Origin: Ixodes scapularis
Taxonomy: Eukaryota > Arthropoda > Arachnida > Ixodida > Ixodidae
Direction of reading: 5' to 3'
NCBI RefSeq assembly: GCF_016920785.2
Contig: NW_024609857.1
Location: 193,391,027 to 193,455,026, forward strand
DNA length: 64,000 bases
The position numbers and the translations under genes were made by a program. Position 1 is the stretch's first letter; each line of letters starts with the position of its first letter. Positions 44,220-55,815 of this stretch are shown piece after piece. The notes below the pieces were generated by a model. The model saw nothing but the letters and a program-made list of their open reading frames with translations. It was not told the DNA's origin and did not search any database.

Positions 44220-45697
44220 GAGGTGGGCTCGGAACGCGGGCTGTTCACCGCCGATCTCGAGCTAGATCTTCTTTGCCCTGCGTCCGCCGCTGCCGGAAGC
44301 GGCCAACGGGCAGCGCGGAATACGAGGCAGTATAGACGTAGATTATAGTGACTTACATAACGCAGAATAAGCTCTGATATCCGATTGTATTCGAACTTCC
44401 AACTACGGTCGAAATTATCGAAATTTCAGGGTGCGGGGTGCGGCCCTTTGGACCAGCATATTTGGCATGCCTCATAAGATTCGAATTCCAAAACTATACG
44501 TACCTCAAACTAAAATCGCAAACGGTGGTTTCCAAAAAAAAAAAAAATTGTCGATTTTTAGTGCTCAAATTAAAGCTACAAAACCAAAATGAAAGACAAT
44601 ATAAATAAAGCGGCAGTTTTAAACTTCCGATGTCCTATATCGGTCCGCTCTTCGTCTGAATACTAGTTTGCAAACTTGCCCCCAGGAGGTGTGGAGAACG
44701 CAAAAACACCCAGAGAGAGGCTGGTGGCGAGAAGGATATCCACGATAAATAATTATTTTAGGGAAATATTTGATTGATAACGCAGTTCCAATTCGCATTT
44801 AGAAAAACAAAAAAACTTATCTCTTCTATAAAAATATATTCTAATGTAGACGAATGTTTGCTTCATTACGTCGTCTGCGATCCGTTCGCGTATCTCTGCT
44901 GGGCGCGGAAGACACGTAGAGAGGAGGAGTGGAGAGGTTCGTTAACTGACGCATGGCGCCGGTTAACGAACACAGGCGGAAATGGGCCGCCCCGTGTTCC
45001 CACCGAGAGTTTCGAAAAATCAAATAACTTTCGCATAAGATAACGGTTAGTGCTGAAACTTTGGCATCTGGTTTGGACCTCTAGCGCTACATTTGGGCGC
45101 AGAATGAGCATTCGGCAATACATAGTTTATTTTTGAAAAAAAAAAAAAAAATTTTTTTTGGGGGGACACGGTTTAGTTTTTGAGAAAAGAGAACCGTGTT
45201 TTCTCGGCCCAGGTAAGTAAACTATGCAGCACAAAAACCTCCAACACCGTGAGAACGTGGTAGCGGTTGGGAAAGAGCGCGGAAGTTTGAGAACATTACG
45301 TTACCTAAATCAAGAGGCAATGGAGAAAGACGAAAGTTTCCTCTGAGCCGAAGTCCACTGATATAATGTTTCTTCAGCAGGATACCCCCCCCCCCTTGTG
45401 CAATGTTCGCAAGGGCCTTTAAGGTTTAATAAATGATGAATAAATGATGAACCCTAGCATCGCCAAAACCAATAACACTGTGGGCTCCTCTAACACCTTT
45501 TTGATTAAAAAAAAGAAAACTTGTCAGCAAGAACCAAAACAATATTCTCTTTCTTATTGACAAGTGTTTTTCACTGATATAAATACCACAAGCGTTCACA
45601 ATGTCAGTTCCGGTTTTCACGATAGTGTCAGTTCATTTTTCGTCGTGGCGTCACGAGTTCTGACCCTTGCTACATACCATCAGATGCGACAAGCAAA
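44220..45697. other. No gene seen
   Basis: Contains A/T and G homopolymer stretches near 45136-45170 and a poly-C run near 45386-45394. Short readings on both strands carry no motif. Confidence 0.5.
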
Positions 45698-45831
45698 ACC
45701 CGTGCCACACGGGCGACTCTAATGCCATTTACAACAAATGACATTCGCCCCAAAAGTCATTTGAAGGTGCTACACGGCCTCCACGAATGGCATTCGCAGC
45801 AAATTTCATTTACCACCGAAGGGGTTCGGCG

Positions 45832-47021
45832 CAGTGTTGTACACGTTCCTCAAAAAAAAGGAACGAAAGCTCGTTCCTCTTTCCTTCTGATTTGTGGAAC
45901 GCGCTCCCGTTACAAGTTCCATCTTTGAGAAAGGAACTCGTTCCCGTTACATTTAAAAAAAAAGGAACGTATCGTTACGTATACGTTACATTTGTATTTT
46001 TTGCTAATTACCATATTTAGTTAAATCAACCAGAGTTTTCTTATTCTTTTATCTATCCCTTTATTAGTCAACATGCGAGTTTGTAAGTCGTGATGGAAGG
46101 GCACCCAGAGAAGAGAACACGCGGAAGCAGGGTTTCATTTGTTAATATATTTATGTTAAAAATCTCAGCTATTAACCATATCCATGCTTGTAGTGCACAA
46201 TTCAGAGGAGCCAAATGTACTTTTACCCAAAATTGCATGAGCGTTTTACAACAACCTCACACGTTTCAATTTAACAGACTCCCCTGTTAGAACTTAACAT
46301 AAGTTGCTTCTCGATGTTGCTGTTCGCAAGACGAGCAAGTAAAGAAGAGGGTAGGGCTTTTGGAAAGTCAGTCTTGAAAGCTACAAATACTTCTTTGTAA
46401 GGTTGGATTTGCTGTTCAGTTTGAAGGTGGGCGACAAGAGAAGGATTAAAGGTTATTTTTTGTTTATCTTTTAAGTGACCAATGTTCGGGATACAAGGGT
46501 AAGTCCGACAACTGGCAATCCGCGATCTTGTAATTGTAGGTCTCGTTATTGAAGTTCAGAAATTGTTTTAGTCGGAATACGAATCCTGGGTGTATAAGGA
46601 TTCGTGGAACCAAAAAAAGTAACTGAGTTGAAAACAACTCTCCTTCTTTGTCTTTTCCTGCTACTAAAAGTTTTGCGTTTTGTACCGCAGTGTCGGGCAC
46701 TCAAAAAAGAATCAATGCCCACCAGCGAGGACCACACAAAATAATTTATAAGATTAGTAGCCAAAAAGTTAACGAAATCCTGCACTTCGTAAAGATATCG
46801 TTTTTGTAATTTCATACTTTCCCTGTTAGGGAAACAAAATAAAAATTACCCCACTGGACGAAAAAAGGAACGCCGTTACTCTTTCCGTTCCAGTAAAAAT
46901 GTAACGCGTTCCCGTTCCAGTTCCAGCGATGCAAAATGGAACGGCGGCGTTCCTTCGTTCCTCCTAAAAGGAACGCGTTCCAGGAACGCCGTTTCTTGGA
47001 ACGCCGTTCCGTACAACACAG
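45832..47021. mobile_element. hAT-1: non-autonomous hAT element, 1190 bp
   Basis: The left end CAGTGTTGTAC and right end GTACAACACAG are inverted and differ at one position, with hAT-style CA..TG ends. A perfect 8-bp duplication GTTCGGCG flanks it (45824-45831 and 47022-47029). Subterminal regions are full of GGAACG/CGTTCC words in both orientations. Readings on the - strand near 46464-46815 are protein-like but unrecognised; I cannot say they are transposase remains. Confidence 0.85.
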
Positions 47022-47430
47022 GTTCGGCGGAACTGATTCGCATTCGGTCACGGGCCAAATGTGTAGCCTCTACCCCAGGTCCCAAGGAAAAAAACACCAA
47101 TGTGATTACGTTAATCAAAGTATACCCGAACTAAAAGTTATTTATTGGTGTTTGTTTTTATGTATGCATTCTTTTATGCTAGATTTTTAGCGGAGCTTGT
47201 CACATAATTGCAAGCGGCTAGCTACTCTTTAACCCAGTAGACTCAGTCACATCGCCTGCGTCGCCATCATATTCGCGTTTCTTCTCGGTTTTGTTCAGAC
47301 ATGTACGTAGTTTAACTACTCTACTCAAGTTACTGTAGTCTAACTACTTTTCTAAGTAGTTTAGTAACCTTCAATTACATTTTTTTTCGATAATTAGTAG
47401 TTTACTTTAATTACTTTTTGTGAGTAAGTT

Positions 47431-49416
47431 CCCTACTGAAAAAAACCATTTGAAATTCAAACGGGTGGCAAACTGGTCGCCCGTTTGAATCAAACCTGTC
47501 GATCCGTTTGGATCAAACGTGATTATGGGATACGGGTACCCGTTTGGAAACGGTACCCGTTCGAAACGGTACCCGTTTGATCCAGGTGCCCGTTTGATAC
47601 GGGTGCCGTATGGTACGAGTACCCGTTCGACATGGCACGTGACCACACGTTTGAACGTGCCGTTCGAAATGGCAAATTATGCGCTAGCCCTAAATGGGTA
47701 TCGTCTGGGAGGTTGGTTATCTTAAACATATTTAAGACGTCCCGAAACTCATAAACGTATTTATAACATGGAGAAAACACGTAGAACAAATGCACTCGCG
47801 TAGGTGCTTGTAAGTGGACAGGAAAACCGACACAAAAGATTGTTTTCAATTCTCCTCGAAGTTTATTACCTCTTCTGTAGACAAGTACAAAGGTGAAAGC
47901 GATCTGTGAACACTATACAGGTAGACTTTCGGGTAAATTATTCTCCTGGCTGCCGCGCGAATAGGCGCTGCATAATTCTTTAGATAATTTAGAAGAGTAC
48001 GCGTAGAAGAACGGTCAATCGTTGCCAACACGTAGGTTGCAGTGCACTTACCATAACAATAGCGGACTTGAAAGAGGTAATCCGTGATATTTGTCGACAC
48101 AGTCAAAGCAGGACAACCACACAAACACAAACGAGAGGGAACGGCTCCTTGGAAGTTTCAACACGATGCGGCGCACAAGCTGTATTTGCCGAACCCAACC
48201 AAACCGCGAGAATTTGCGACTTCTTTGAAGAATCGCTCGTTGCCGACATACACGTGGGTCTTTTCGAACACTGATAGCTTTGGTGCACATCCAATACGTT
48301 GTCGAGAGACATCCCAATAAGACCGCAGGGTTAGGCGACAGATTGAAGCAGGTAGGACGAGCGAACTTCGAGCAGCAACTGACAACAAGCAGACAAAGAA
48401 AGAAGCGGCTGCAAGGCGCGCCCTTCCGGATCTCGATGCTTATCAGCGTGTAGCTCGCGCGCTGCTGTGGGTCACGTGACAGGGGTGACAAGAGAGGAGG
48501 GAGGGGGCGAGGTCAAGGCGCTGGGACCACCGGGACAGCCCCTCTCCCTCTCCCCAGGCATTCCAGGGAGATGCGTTTTTGTAGTCCCGAAAAACAAACG
48601 CGCGCGCGCGCGCGCGCGCTCGAACTTTGGAAATGGCGGCGGGGCTGCCAGAAGCTCCGCTTGCGCCCGAGCGAAGAAAGAACTCAGCGCAAGCTCGTAG
48701 TTTGAGTGCTGCAACGGCGGGCGTGCTCTCGCAATGCTCGATGTTCTTGCAGCCGCGTGTACGCGTGCTACCTTCGCTGGGTCTTGAATTAAAGTGAAAC
48801 GGAGTCTAGACGTACATTCTGTCACGCGGTCGCGTCTTCTGCGAGAAAGATTCGAGCTGAATAAGTAAATTGAGGCAACAAAGATGGACAAAGTATTAAA
48901 GGCCTGTCAAAAATATCGGCTCACCAACGTCGCGCGTTTACGTAAAACAAAAAAAAAAGGTGTTAGTTTTAGTTGCAGTATAATCGAAAATCAGCGCAAT
49001 TGAAATATAAATATAATTACTTGCATTACGCGGACGATCTGAAATCGATGAACCGGCGCTCCCAGCCTTCCGGAAAACATTGGCTGCCACGGCTGAAACG
49101 CTAGGCGTGCCCCACGCCGCCGATCTGTACGTTCAATATCAAACGGGCTCCGGAGAGCCGTTTGATTAAACCGGTGCAGTTTGCAACATGGTCGCCGGTT
49201 TGAGCAAACGTGCGACAACTTTGCCCAAACGAGTCGCCCATTTGCCCAGACGAGCGACCCGTTTGCCAAATAGGTGACCGTTATGGCTCATACGGGGGAC
49301 CCCTTTGAGCCATACGGGCGACCCCTTTGACAAACTGGTGACCAGTATGGTTAAACGGTTACCGGTATGGACCCGTTTATTTTCATATCGGCGCCAAATG
49401 GTTTTTTTCAGTAGGG
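47431..49416. mobile_element. CCCTACTG-ended element with arrays of about 20-bp subterminal repeats
   Basis: CCCTACTGAAAAAAACCAT and its reverse complement bound 1986 bp. Just inside each end, about 200-240 bp consist of a degenerate repeat on (GG)TACCCGTTTGNNNC: roughly 10 units at 47456-47660, and as many in opposite orientation at 49139-49385. The flanking TT dinucleotide is the only possible TSD. The interior has a (CG)n tract (48600-48619), a GC-rich segment (48470-48760) and readings of 60-150 codons on both strands without a known domain. I cannot place the superfamily. Confidence 0.7.
48600..48619. repeat. (CG)n microsatellite
   Basis: Ten CG units inside the GC-rich core of the CCCTACTG-ended element; potentially Z-DNA forming. 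Confidence 0.85.
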
Positions 49417-49929
49417 TTCTACTCAAATTACAAATTGCTTTCGAATTTTAGTGGTTGTTTTGCCTATCAACAAACATTCCTGCGCAAAAAAGATAAGACG
49501 TTGGAAGATCACCTGATATTTGCAAAGAGGGGGAATCATGCGGCGTAGGAAAGGGGGGGGGGAAAGAAAATGGGGCGGAAAGTCGGAAATCCTCCCAAAT
49601 TTTCCCAAACCCCCGAGACCCCGCCTCCCCGCCTCCCGCCTCCCCCCCCCCCCCCCCGCCCCTCCCCTCGCCTCCCCCCCCCTCTGCGACAGTACTGCTA
49701 CGAGGGGCGGGAAGTGAACAGGCACGACGGAAAAGAGGCCAAGTAACTGCGGGATTAGCGCCGAAGACTGGTGTTTCTTTGTGTCCCGAACCTCAAGGAA
49801 AGTAGAAATTTGGGCTAGTTGGTTCATGATCAGTATAAACAGCGCCAAAAAACGACAGGACAAAGACGAAAGTAAACAGGACGAGGCGCACTCGCAACTG
49901 AAGTTTATTTAGGAAAAAACACATAATAT

Positions 49930-50310
49930 TGCCGCGCGCAGGGCTGAGAAAGCAACGCTCGGTCACGGACCCCCAGAAAGTTCTCGTCTATTCATGTACC
50001 GCACGTAACTTCTATCATTTATTCCTGCTTTTGTTTTCTAGAAAGTGCATGTTCATTCTCGCCCCGATCACGCGACGCTCGAGCCGCTTTCGCCGAATCT
50101 TCGAGATAGTGACACACTCTAGATAAGAGGCCGCCCGCTACCTTGTCGAGTCAGTTTCGCTTCAGCGTTCGACTCTGCTGCCACGCCGACTTCGACGCCC
50201 ACGACGCTTTATTATTATCTTTTGTACTCTTTTATTTTTGGCACAAGTTCGCCACATTAAACGATTATTTCTTCCTGTTTATTTGTTATTTTTGGTCAGC
50301 ACCCGTGACA
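49930..50310 (+). repeat. Gypsy-2 5' LTR
   Basis: Starts TGCCGCGCGCAGGGC and ends CACCCGTGACA. It differs from the 3' copy at four sites (for example GTGCATG versus GTGCGTG). The primer site TGGTGGAGGTGCGGGG follows after TTT; I do not assign the tRNA. Confidence 0.92.
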
Positions 50311-50336
50311 TTTTGGTGGAGGTGCGGGGTAAACGC

Positions 50337-51731
50337 ATGCCCCAGCCGCGTACGCCTCCGAGGGACCGCAGTGCAAGTCCGACGCCAAGCCCACGAAGAA
50401 CCAACGAAGGCACCACCGAGATCCGGTTCAGTCGTCGCACCCAAGGCCTACACCCGGAATTCGGACTTCTGCCGCCCAGGACCAAGCAGCCAACGAAGCC
50501 GACGATGGCCAACCAGTCGCCGACCCCCGCCGCTCCTGCCGTCGTCTACCTGCCCGCCGCCCCTCGTACGCCGACTCCCTTCCACGGCGAGATCCATGAG
50601 GATGTCGAAGACTGGATCAAGCACTACGAGCGTGTGCCGCGGCACAACGGATGGACTGCGGAGCAGTGCCTCCAGAACCTCTACTTTTCGCTGGAGGGTA
50701 CTGCGGGGTATTGGTTCGAGAATCACGAGGCTTCGCTTACGTCGTGGGACATCTGTGTGGCCGAGTTGCAGCGGGCGTTCGCCACCCTACACCGACGGGA
50801 GAAGGCAGAAGATCTCCTTCGAATTCGAACGCAGGGCCCCGACGAAAGCGTCACAAGCTTCGTAGAAGATGTCCTCCGCCTGAGCGCCCGTGCCGACCCA
50901 CGAGCTACAGACGACAAGAAGCTGCGGGTCCTCATGTGCGGGGTGAGAGACGACATCTTTGGAGGCCTCGTGCGCAACCCGCCGGGCACCGTCGAAGCCT
51001 TCGTCACCGAGGCGACAAACATCGAGCGCGCCCTCCAAGCGCGCGCTTCCCACTACCAGCGACATCCAAGTGTCGCTGCAACCGCGCTGCTTGGCGGTGA
51101 GAACGCTCCTGGTACGGACATCCGCGAAATTATCCGGGAGGTCGTCCGGGAGGAACTCCGCCAGTTGCTGCCAGCCGCAAGTCGACCAGCGACGCTCTCC
51201 ATTGCCGAGGCTGTGCGCGAGGAAGTACAACGGGCGCTCCAACCAGAGGTTCCCGTCACCACGGTGGCACCGGAGGAACCGACGTTGAGCTACGCTGCCA
51301 TAGCCCGACGACCGCCGCAAGCTCCCCGCCAAGCCGCGGCGCCACCACGAAGAGACGCCCCAACGCCGCAGTATCCCCGACGACAGGAAGATCAGGCGCA
51401 CGTTCACCCAGACCGACCTGCGCCGAGGAAGACAGACGTCTGGAGGACGGCCGACCGACGCCCACTGTGTTACCACTGCGGGGAAGCTGACCATGTGTAC
51501 CGCCGATGCCCATACCGACGACTCGGGCTGCGCGGATTCCACCCGAGCGACCCGCGCCCCAGGTATGGTGAACGCCCTCGGGAGATCGACGAGTATCTGC
51601 GACGACCCCAGTCCCCCGAGCCTGCGTCCCGCCGAGAGTTCCGATCGCCTTCACCACGACGTCCAGCTTCGCCAATGCACCGACCCCGACGTGAAAGCCT
51701 GTCGCCCCTCGCTCCACGCCGGGGAAACTAG
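50337..51731 (+). CDS. gag: Gypsy-2 Gag
   Basis: 464 codons from the first ATG downstream of the LTR and primer site; the open frame extends back into the LTR, but that part is not expected to be translated. A basic, Ser/Pro-rich N-terminus precedes a retrotransposon-gag domain (FHGEIHEDVEDWIKHYERV near residue 81, then a LEGTAGYWF stretch). A proline/arginine-rich region follows, then one CCHC knuckle, CYHCGEADHVYRRC, near 379. It stops at TAG 51729-51731, immediately after the slippery heptamer. The protein assembles the cytoplasmic particle and packages element RNA. No internal damage seen. Confidence 0.9.
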   Translation: MPQPRTPPRDRSASPTPSPRRTNEGTTEIRFSRRTQGLHPEFGLLPPRTKQPTKPTMANQSPTPAAPAVVYLPAAPRTPTPFHGEIHEDVEDWIKHYERVPRHNGWTAEQCLQNLYFSLEGTAGYWFENHEASLTSWDICVAELQRAFATLHRREKAEDLLRIRTQGPDESVTSFVEDVLRLSARADPRATDDKKLRVLMCGVRDDIFGGLVRNPPGTVEAFVTEATNIERALQARASHYQRHPSVAATALLGGENAPGTDIREIIREVVREELRQLLPAASRPATLSIAEAVREEVQRALQPEVPVTTVAPEEPTLSYAAIARRPPQAPRQAAAPPRRDAPTPQYPRRQEDQAHVHPDRPAPRKTDVWRTADRRPLCYHCGEADHVYRRCPYRRLGLRGFHPSDPRPRYGERPREIDEYLRRPQSPEPASRREFRSPSPRRPASPMHRPRRESLSPLAPRRGN

Positions 51732-51761
51732 GCGCGGCAACCCCTGGAGGTGGAGTTGCCG
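51722..51761 (+). promoter_or_regulatory. Gypsy-2 gag-pol -1 frameshift signal
   Basis: Gag codons CGG GGA AAC TAG contain the slippery heptamer G-GGA-AAC (51722-51728), with the stop as the next codon. After a 6-nt spacer, CGGCAAC (51735-51741) pairs perfectly with GTTGCCG (51755-51761) across a 13-nt loop. Slipping one base back gives GGG AAA CTA GGC and enters the pol frame, which is open from here. Heptamer, spacer and stem match the standard -1 frameshift architecture. Confidence 0.85.
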
Positions 51762-54700
51762 AAGACGACCGACGCCAAGATCCTCCACGAACGCCGGAGG
51801 GCCCCCACTCGAACGCTACCGGAGACCGAAACGACGCTCCTCAAACGGTGTCCAACAACCTAAACATCATCATCGACGGCCACGACGCATCGGCACTGGT
51901 GGACACCGGAGCAGACTACTCAGTCTTGAGTGGGAGGCTCTCCCGCTACCTTCGAAAAGTCACGACGCCGTGGGATGAACCGCAGATACGAACCGCCGGA
52001 GGACACCTCATCACGCCTGTTGGAAGGTGCACCGCTCGCGTCGAAATTCACGGCGAGACGTGTCCTGTAAAATTCGTCATTCTACAAGACTGTTCCAGAG
52101 ACGCCATTCTCGGCATGGACTTTTTGTGTGAATACGGCGCCGTCATCGACCTTGGAGAAAACAGATTGACGCTGCGGACACCTGTTCCGCCTTCAGAGAA
52201 ACTCCAAACTGCGTCAGCCGCCGTCCGAGTCGCTGCCGACCACGTGAATCTGCCGCCGCGATCAAGTGTTGCCGTACCCGTCGTGACCGATGCAGCTACC
52301 CGTAGCGAAGTTCTTCTGGAAGGCAACCTCCAGTTGCTCCTGGGAAGAGGAATAGGCGTCGCACGTGGAGTAGCCGAACTTCAGGATGGCCGCACTGTGG
52401 TCCTCGTGACGAACTTCCGGAATGAAACGCAACACCTCACAAAAGGTGCAGCCGTTGGCCACGACGAGGATCTCCGAAACTCCGCCGAAATCGCCGCCAT
52501 TACTGATGAATCCTCGCCACCTCAGCAAGACAGTACGTCGCCAGCGCAACTCGACATCGACCCTAAGCTTCCGGACCCGAAACGACGGCAGCTGATTAAC
52601 CTCCTCGCCGAATACCGTGACTGCTTTGCGACGTCGTCGAAGCTACGCCAAACAGCCGTTGCGAAGCACCGCATCATTACCGAGGACGACGCGCGCCCTG
52701 TGCATAGATCACCGTACAGAGTCTCCGTTAAAGAAAGGGAGGTGATCCAGGAGCAAGTTCAAGAGATGCTGAACGACGACATAATCCAGCCATCAAGCAG
52801 TCCGTGGGCCTCTCCAGTCGTACTGGTTAAGAAGGACGGAACGCTTCGGTTCTGCGTGGACTACCGGCAGCTGAACGCGGTGACGAAGAAAGACGTCTAC
52901 CCACTCCCCCGAATCGACGACACGTTAGACCGGCTGCGCCACTCTCGATACTTCTCATCGATGGACCTGAAGAGCGGCTACTGGCAGATCGAAGTCGGCG
53001 AACGGGACCGAGAGAAGACAGCTTTCGTCACGCCAGATGGGCTGTACGAATTCAAGGTGATGCCCTTCGGACTGTGCACGGCTCCAGCAACTTTCCAGCG
53101 TGTTATGGACACCGTACTGGCAGGACTGAAGTGGCAGAGCTGTCTGGTCTACCTCGATGATGTCGTGGTGTTTTGCAGCGACTTCGTCGAGCACTTGCGA
53201 CGACTCCGAGCTGTTCTTCGAGCATACGGACCGCTGGACTCACCCTCAAACCGTCAAAGTGTCGGTTCGCCTATGACGAACTGAAGTTTCTAGGTCACGT
53301 GGTTAGCAACGAAGGCGTGCGCCCAGACACTGAGAAGACTCGCGCCGTCGCGTCATTTCCAGCGCCGACAGACACAAAGGCCGTGCGAAGATTCCTTGGA
53401 CTTTGCGCCTACTATCGTCGCTTCGTTCGGGATTTCGCACGGATTTCCGCACCGCTCACAAACCTCACGAAGGACGCCGAGAGGTTCGAATGGGCCGAGG
53501 AACAGCAGCAGGCATTCGACGAGCTGAAGCGACGACTCCAGACGCCTCCGGTTCTTGGACATTTCGATCAGGATGCGGACACCGAGATTCACACTGACGC
53601 AAGTAACGCAGAACTTGGCGCGGTACTAGTTCAAGTACAAGAAGGCACCAAACGAGTCATCGCCTACGCAAGTCGGACACTGTCCAAGGCAGAGAGAAAT
53701 TACTCCACGACTGAGAAAGAATCCTAGCGGTCGTCTGGGCAATCACGAAGTTTCGTCCGTACTTGTACGGAAGCCCGTTCCGCGTAGTCACGGACCACCA
53801 CTCGCTCTGCTGGCTTGCGAACCTCAAGGACCCGTCAGGACGCCTCGCTCGATGGAGCCTCCGGCTACAAGAGTTCAACATGACTGTGGTTTACAAGTCA
53901 GGACGCAAGCACAGCGACGCTGACTGCCTGTCCAGGGCCCCTGTCGAAACACCTTCTGGCAGCAGCGACGACGATGATGACGAGTGCTTTCTAGGGGCAG
54001 TGAACACCGATAACATGGCACGACGTCAACGAGACGATCCGGAGCTGCGAGCCTTAATCGAGCACCTAGAAGGGCACGGCGGTACCATACCCCGTGTTTT
54101 CTCACGAGCCGTTTTGACCTTCGCCATTCGACAAGGTGTACTCTACAAAGAGAACTTCGGGGACAACAACTCGCCGTGGCTGCTGGTAATCCCGACCGAC
54201 CTTCGAGGGGACATCTTTCAAGCATGTCACGACGACCCGACATCCGGACACCTTGGATACAGCCGGACACTGGCCCGAATTCGTGAAAAGTATTACTGGC
54301 CCAAGCTCCCCAAGACCGTCCACCTGTACACACGATCATGCCACGAGTGCCAGCGACGCAAGAAACCTCCGACGAGGCCGGCCGGACTCCTGCAGCCTAT
54401 TTCTCCTCCAACTGCACCCTTCCAGCAGCTCGGAATGGATCTACTTGGTCCTTTTCCGCCTTCGACGTCGGGGAACCGCTGGATCATCGTCGCCACAGAT
54501 TATCTCACACGGTACGCCGAAACGAAAGCTCTTCCTTCGGGGACTGCTGTGGAAGTTGCCAAGTTTTTCATTGAGTCCATCGTCCTCCGGCACGGCGCTC
54601 CAGAAGTTCTGATTACAGATCGCGGATCATCGTTCATGGCACAACTGACCCAAGAAATCCTCCGACTCAGTCATACCAGCCATCGTCGTACAACTGCGTA

Positions 54701-55277
54701 CCACCCGCAGACCAACGGGCTGACGGAGCGACTCAACAAGACAATCGCCGATATGATCTCGATGTACGTCGACGTAGAGCACAAGACGTGGGACGAGGTG
54801 CTGCCCTACGTCACATTCGCCTACAATACGGCGGTTCAAGAGACTACTGAATTCACCCCTTTCCAGCTGGTACATGGTCGGAAGGTAACGACCATGCTGG
54901 ACGCCATGCTACCCCATGAGCCATCTGACAACGAGAGCGACGACGCCCAGGCGGTTGCTCCACGCGCCGAAGAAGTTCGCCAGCTCGTCCGACTCCTGAT
55001 TCAAGACCAGCAACGCGTCGACGCCGGCCGCTACAACCTTCGTCGCAGGGACGTCCACTTCCAGCCCGGAGATAGGGTGTGGGTATGGACGCCCATCCGT
55101 CGCCGCGGCCTCAGTGAGAAATATCTGAAGCGCTACTTTGGGCCCTACAAGATCATCCGACGCCTCGGCGATCTGAACTACGAAGTTCTACCCGACGGAA
55201 CGCGCCCATCTGCAAGACGTCAGCCGCGACCCGAGGTGGTGCATGTCGTCCGGCTGAAGCCGTATTACGAACGATAG
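51722..55277 (+). pseudogene. pol: Gypsy-2 Pol (PR-RT-RNase H-IN) with two 1-nt deletions
   Basis: Three successive frames make one Pol. The first covers the protease (ALVDTGADYSVL near 51890) and most of RT, with YLDDVVVF near 53151. A one-base loss near 53219, between the LRAVLR and IRTAGLTL stretches, shifts to the second frame: thumb and start of RNase H (IHTDASNAELG near 53587). A second one-base loss near 53722 creates TAG within the TEKECLAVV-type motif. The third frame resumes to 55277 with the integrase HHCC finger (54250-54370), D,D,E sites (GMDLLGPF, ITDRGSSF, GLTERLNK) and a GPY/F-type end (YFGPYKIIRRLG). Otherwise it is undamaged, in keeping with a young copy. Confidence 0.9.
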
Positions 55278-55390
55278 GACTCTCCACTCTCGTCGACGAG
55301 TGAACTGTGGACTGTGAACTCCGGCTAGCAATTCTGCTGTCCTTTTGTTTTTTTTGTTTTCCGTTTTTGTGCTGCATCGGGACGATGCAC

Positions 55391-55408
55391 TTTTAAAGGG
55401 GGGGATAA
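55391..55408 (+). other. Gypsy-2 polypurine tract
   Basis: TTTTAAAGGGGGGGATAA lies directly before the TGCCGCG start of the 3' LTR. Confidence 0.8.
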
Positions 55409-55789
55409 TGCCGCGCGCAGGGCTGAGAAAGCAACGCTCGGTCACGGACCCCCAGAAAGTTCTCGTCTATTCATGTACCGCACGTAACTTCTATCATTTA
55501 TTCCTGCTTTTGTTTTCTAGAAAGTGCGTGTTCATTCTCGCCCCGATCACGCGACGCTCGAGCCGCTTTCGCCGAATCTTCGAGATAGTGACACACTCTA
55601 GATAAGAGGCCGCCCGCTACCTTGTCGAGTCAGTTTCGCTTCAGCGTTCGACTCTGCTGCCACGCCGACTTCGACGCCCGCGACGCTTTATTATTATCTT
55701 TTGTACTCTTTTATTTTTGGCACAAGTTCGCCACATTAAACGTTTATTTCTTCCTGTTTATTTTTTATTTTTGGTCAGCACCCGTGACA
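55409..55789 (+). repeat. Gypsy-2 3' LTR
   Basis: 381 bp, same length as the 5' LTR. ATAT follows, matching the left flank. Confidence 0.92.
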
Positions 55790-55815
55790 ATATATAGGCC
55801 GTTAAAAACGCCTAT

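Larger units (their letters stand above)
49930..55789 (+). mobile_element. Gypsy-2: Ty3/Gypsy LTR retrotransposon
   Basis: 381-bp LTRs (49930-50310 and 55409-55789, TG...CA) differ at four positions by eye, about 1 percent. ATAT lies on both sides (49926-49929 and 55790-55793); AATAT if the last LTR base is counted as target. Order: LTR, primer site, gag, -1 frameshift signal, PR-RT-RH-IN, polypurine tract, LTR. Pol has two single-base deletions. It is inserted in the 3' region of a Penelope-like element in opposite orientation. Confidence 0.92.

Noticed and set aside
48048..48491. 147-codon - strand reading in the CCCTACTG element
   Set aside because: Several frames on both strands are equally open here because of composition; no conserved motif or splice context.
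50143..50865. 240-codon + strand reading over the Gypsy-2 LTR and gag
   Set aside because: It is an off-frame shadow of gag caused by GC-rich codon use; it starts inside the LTR.
50787..51542. 251-codon - strand reading
   Set aside because: Antisense shadow of Gypsy-2 gag; no motifs.
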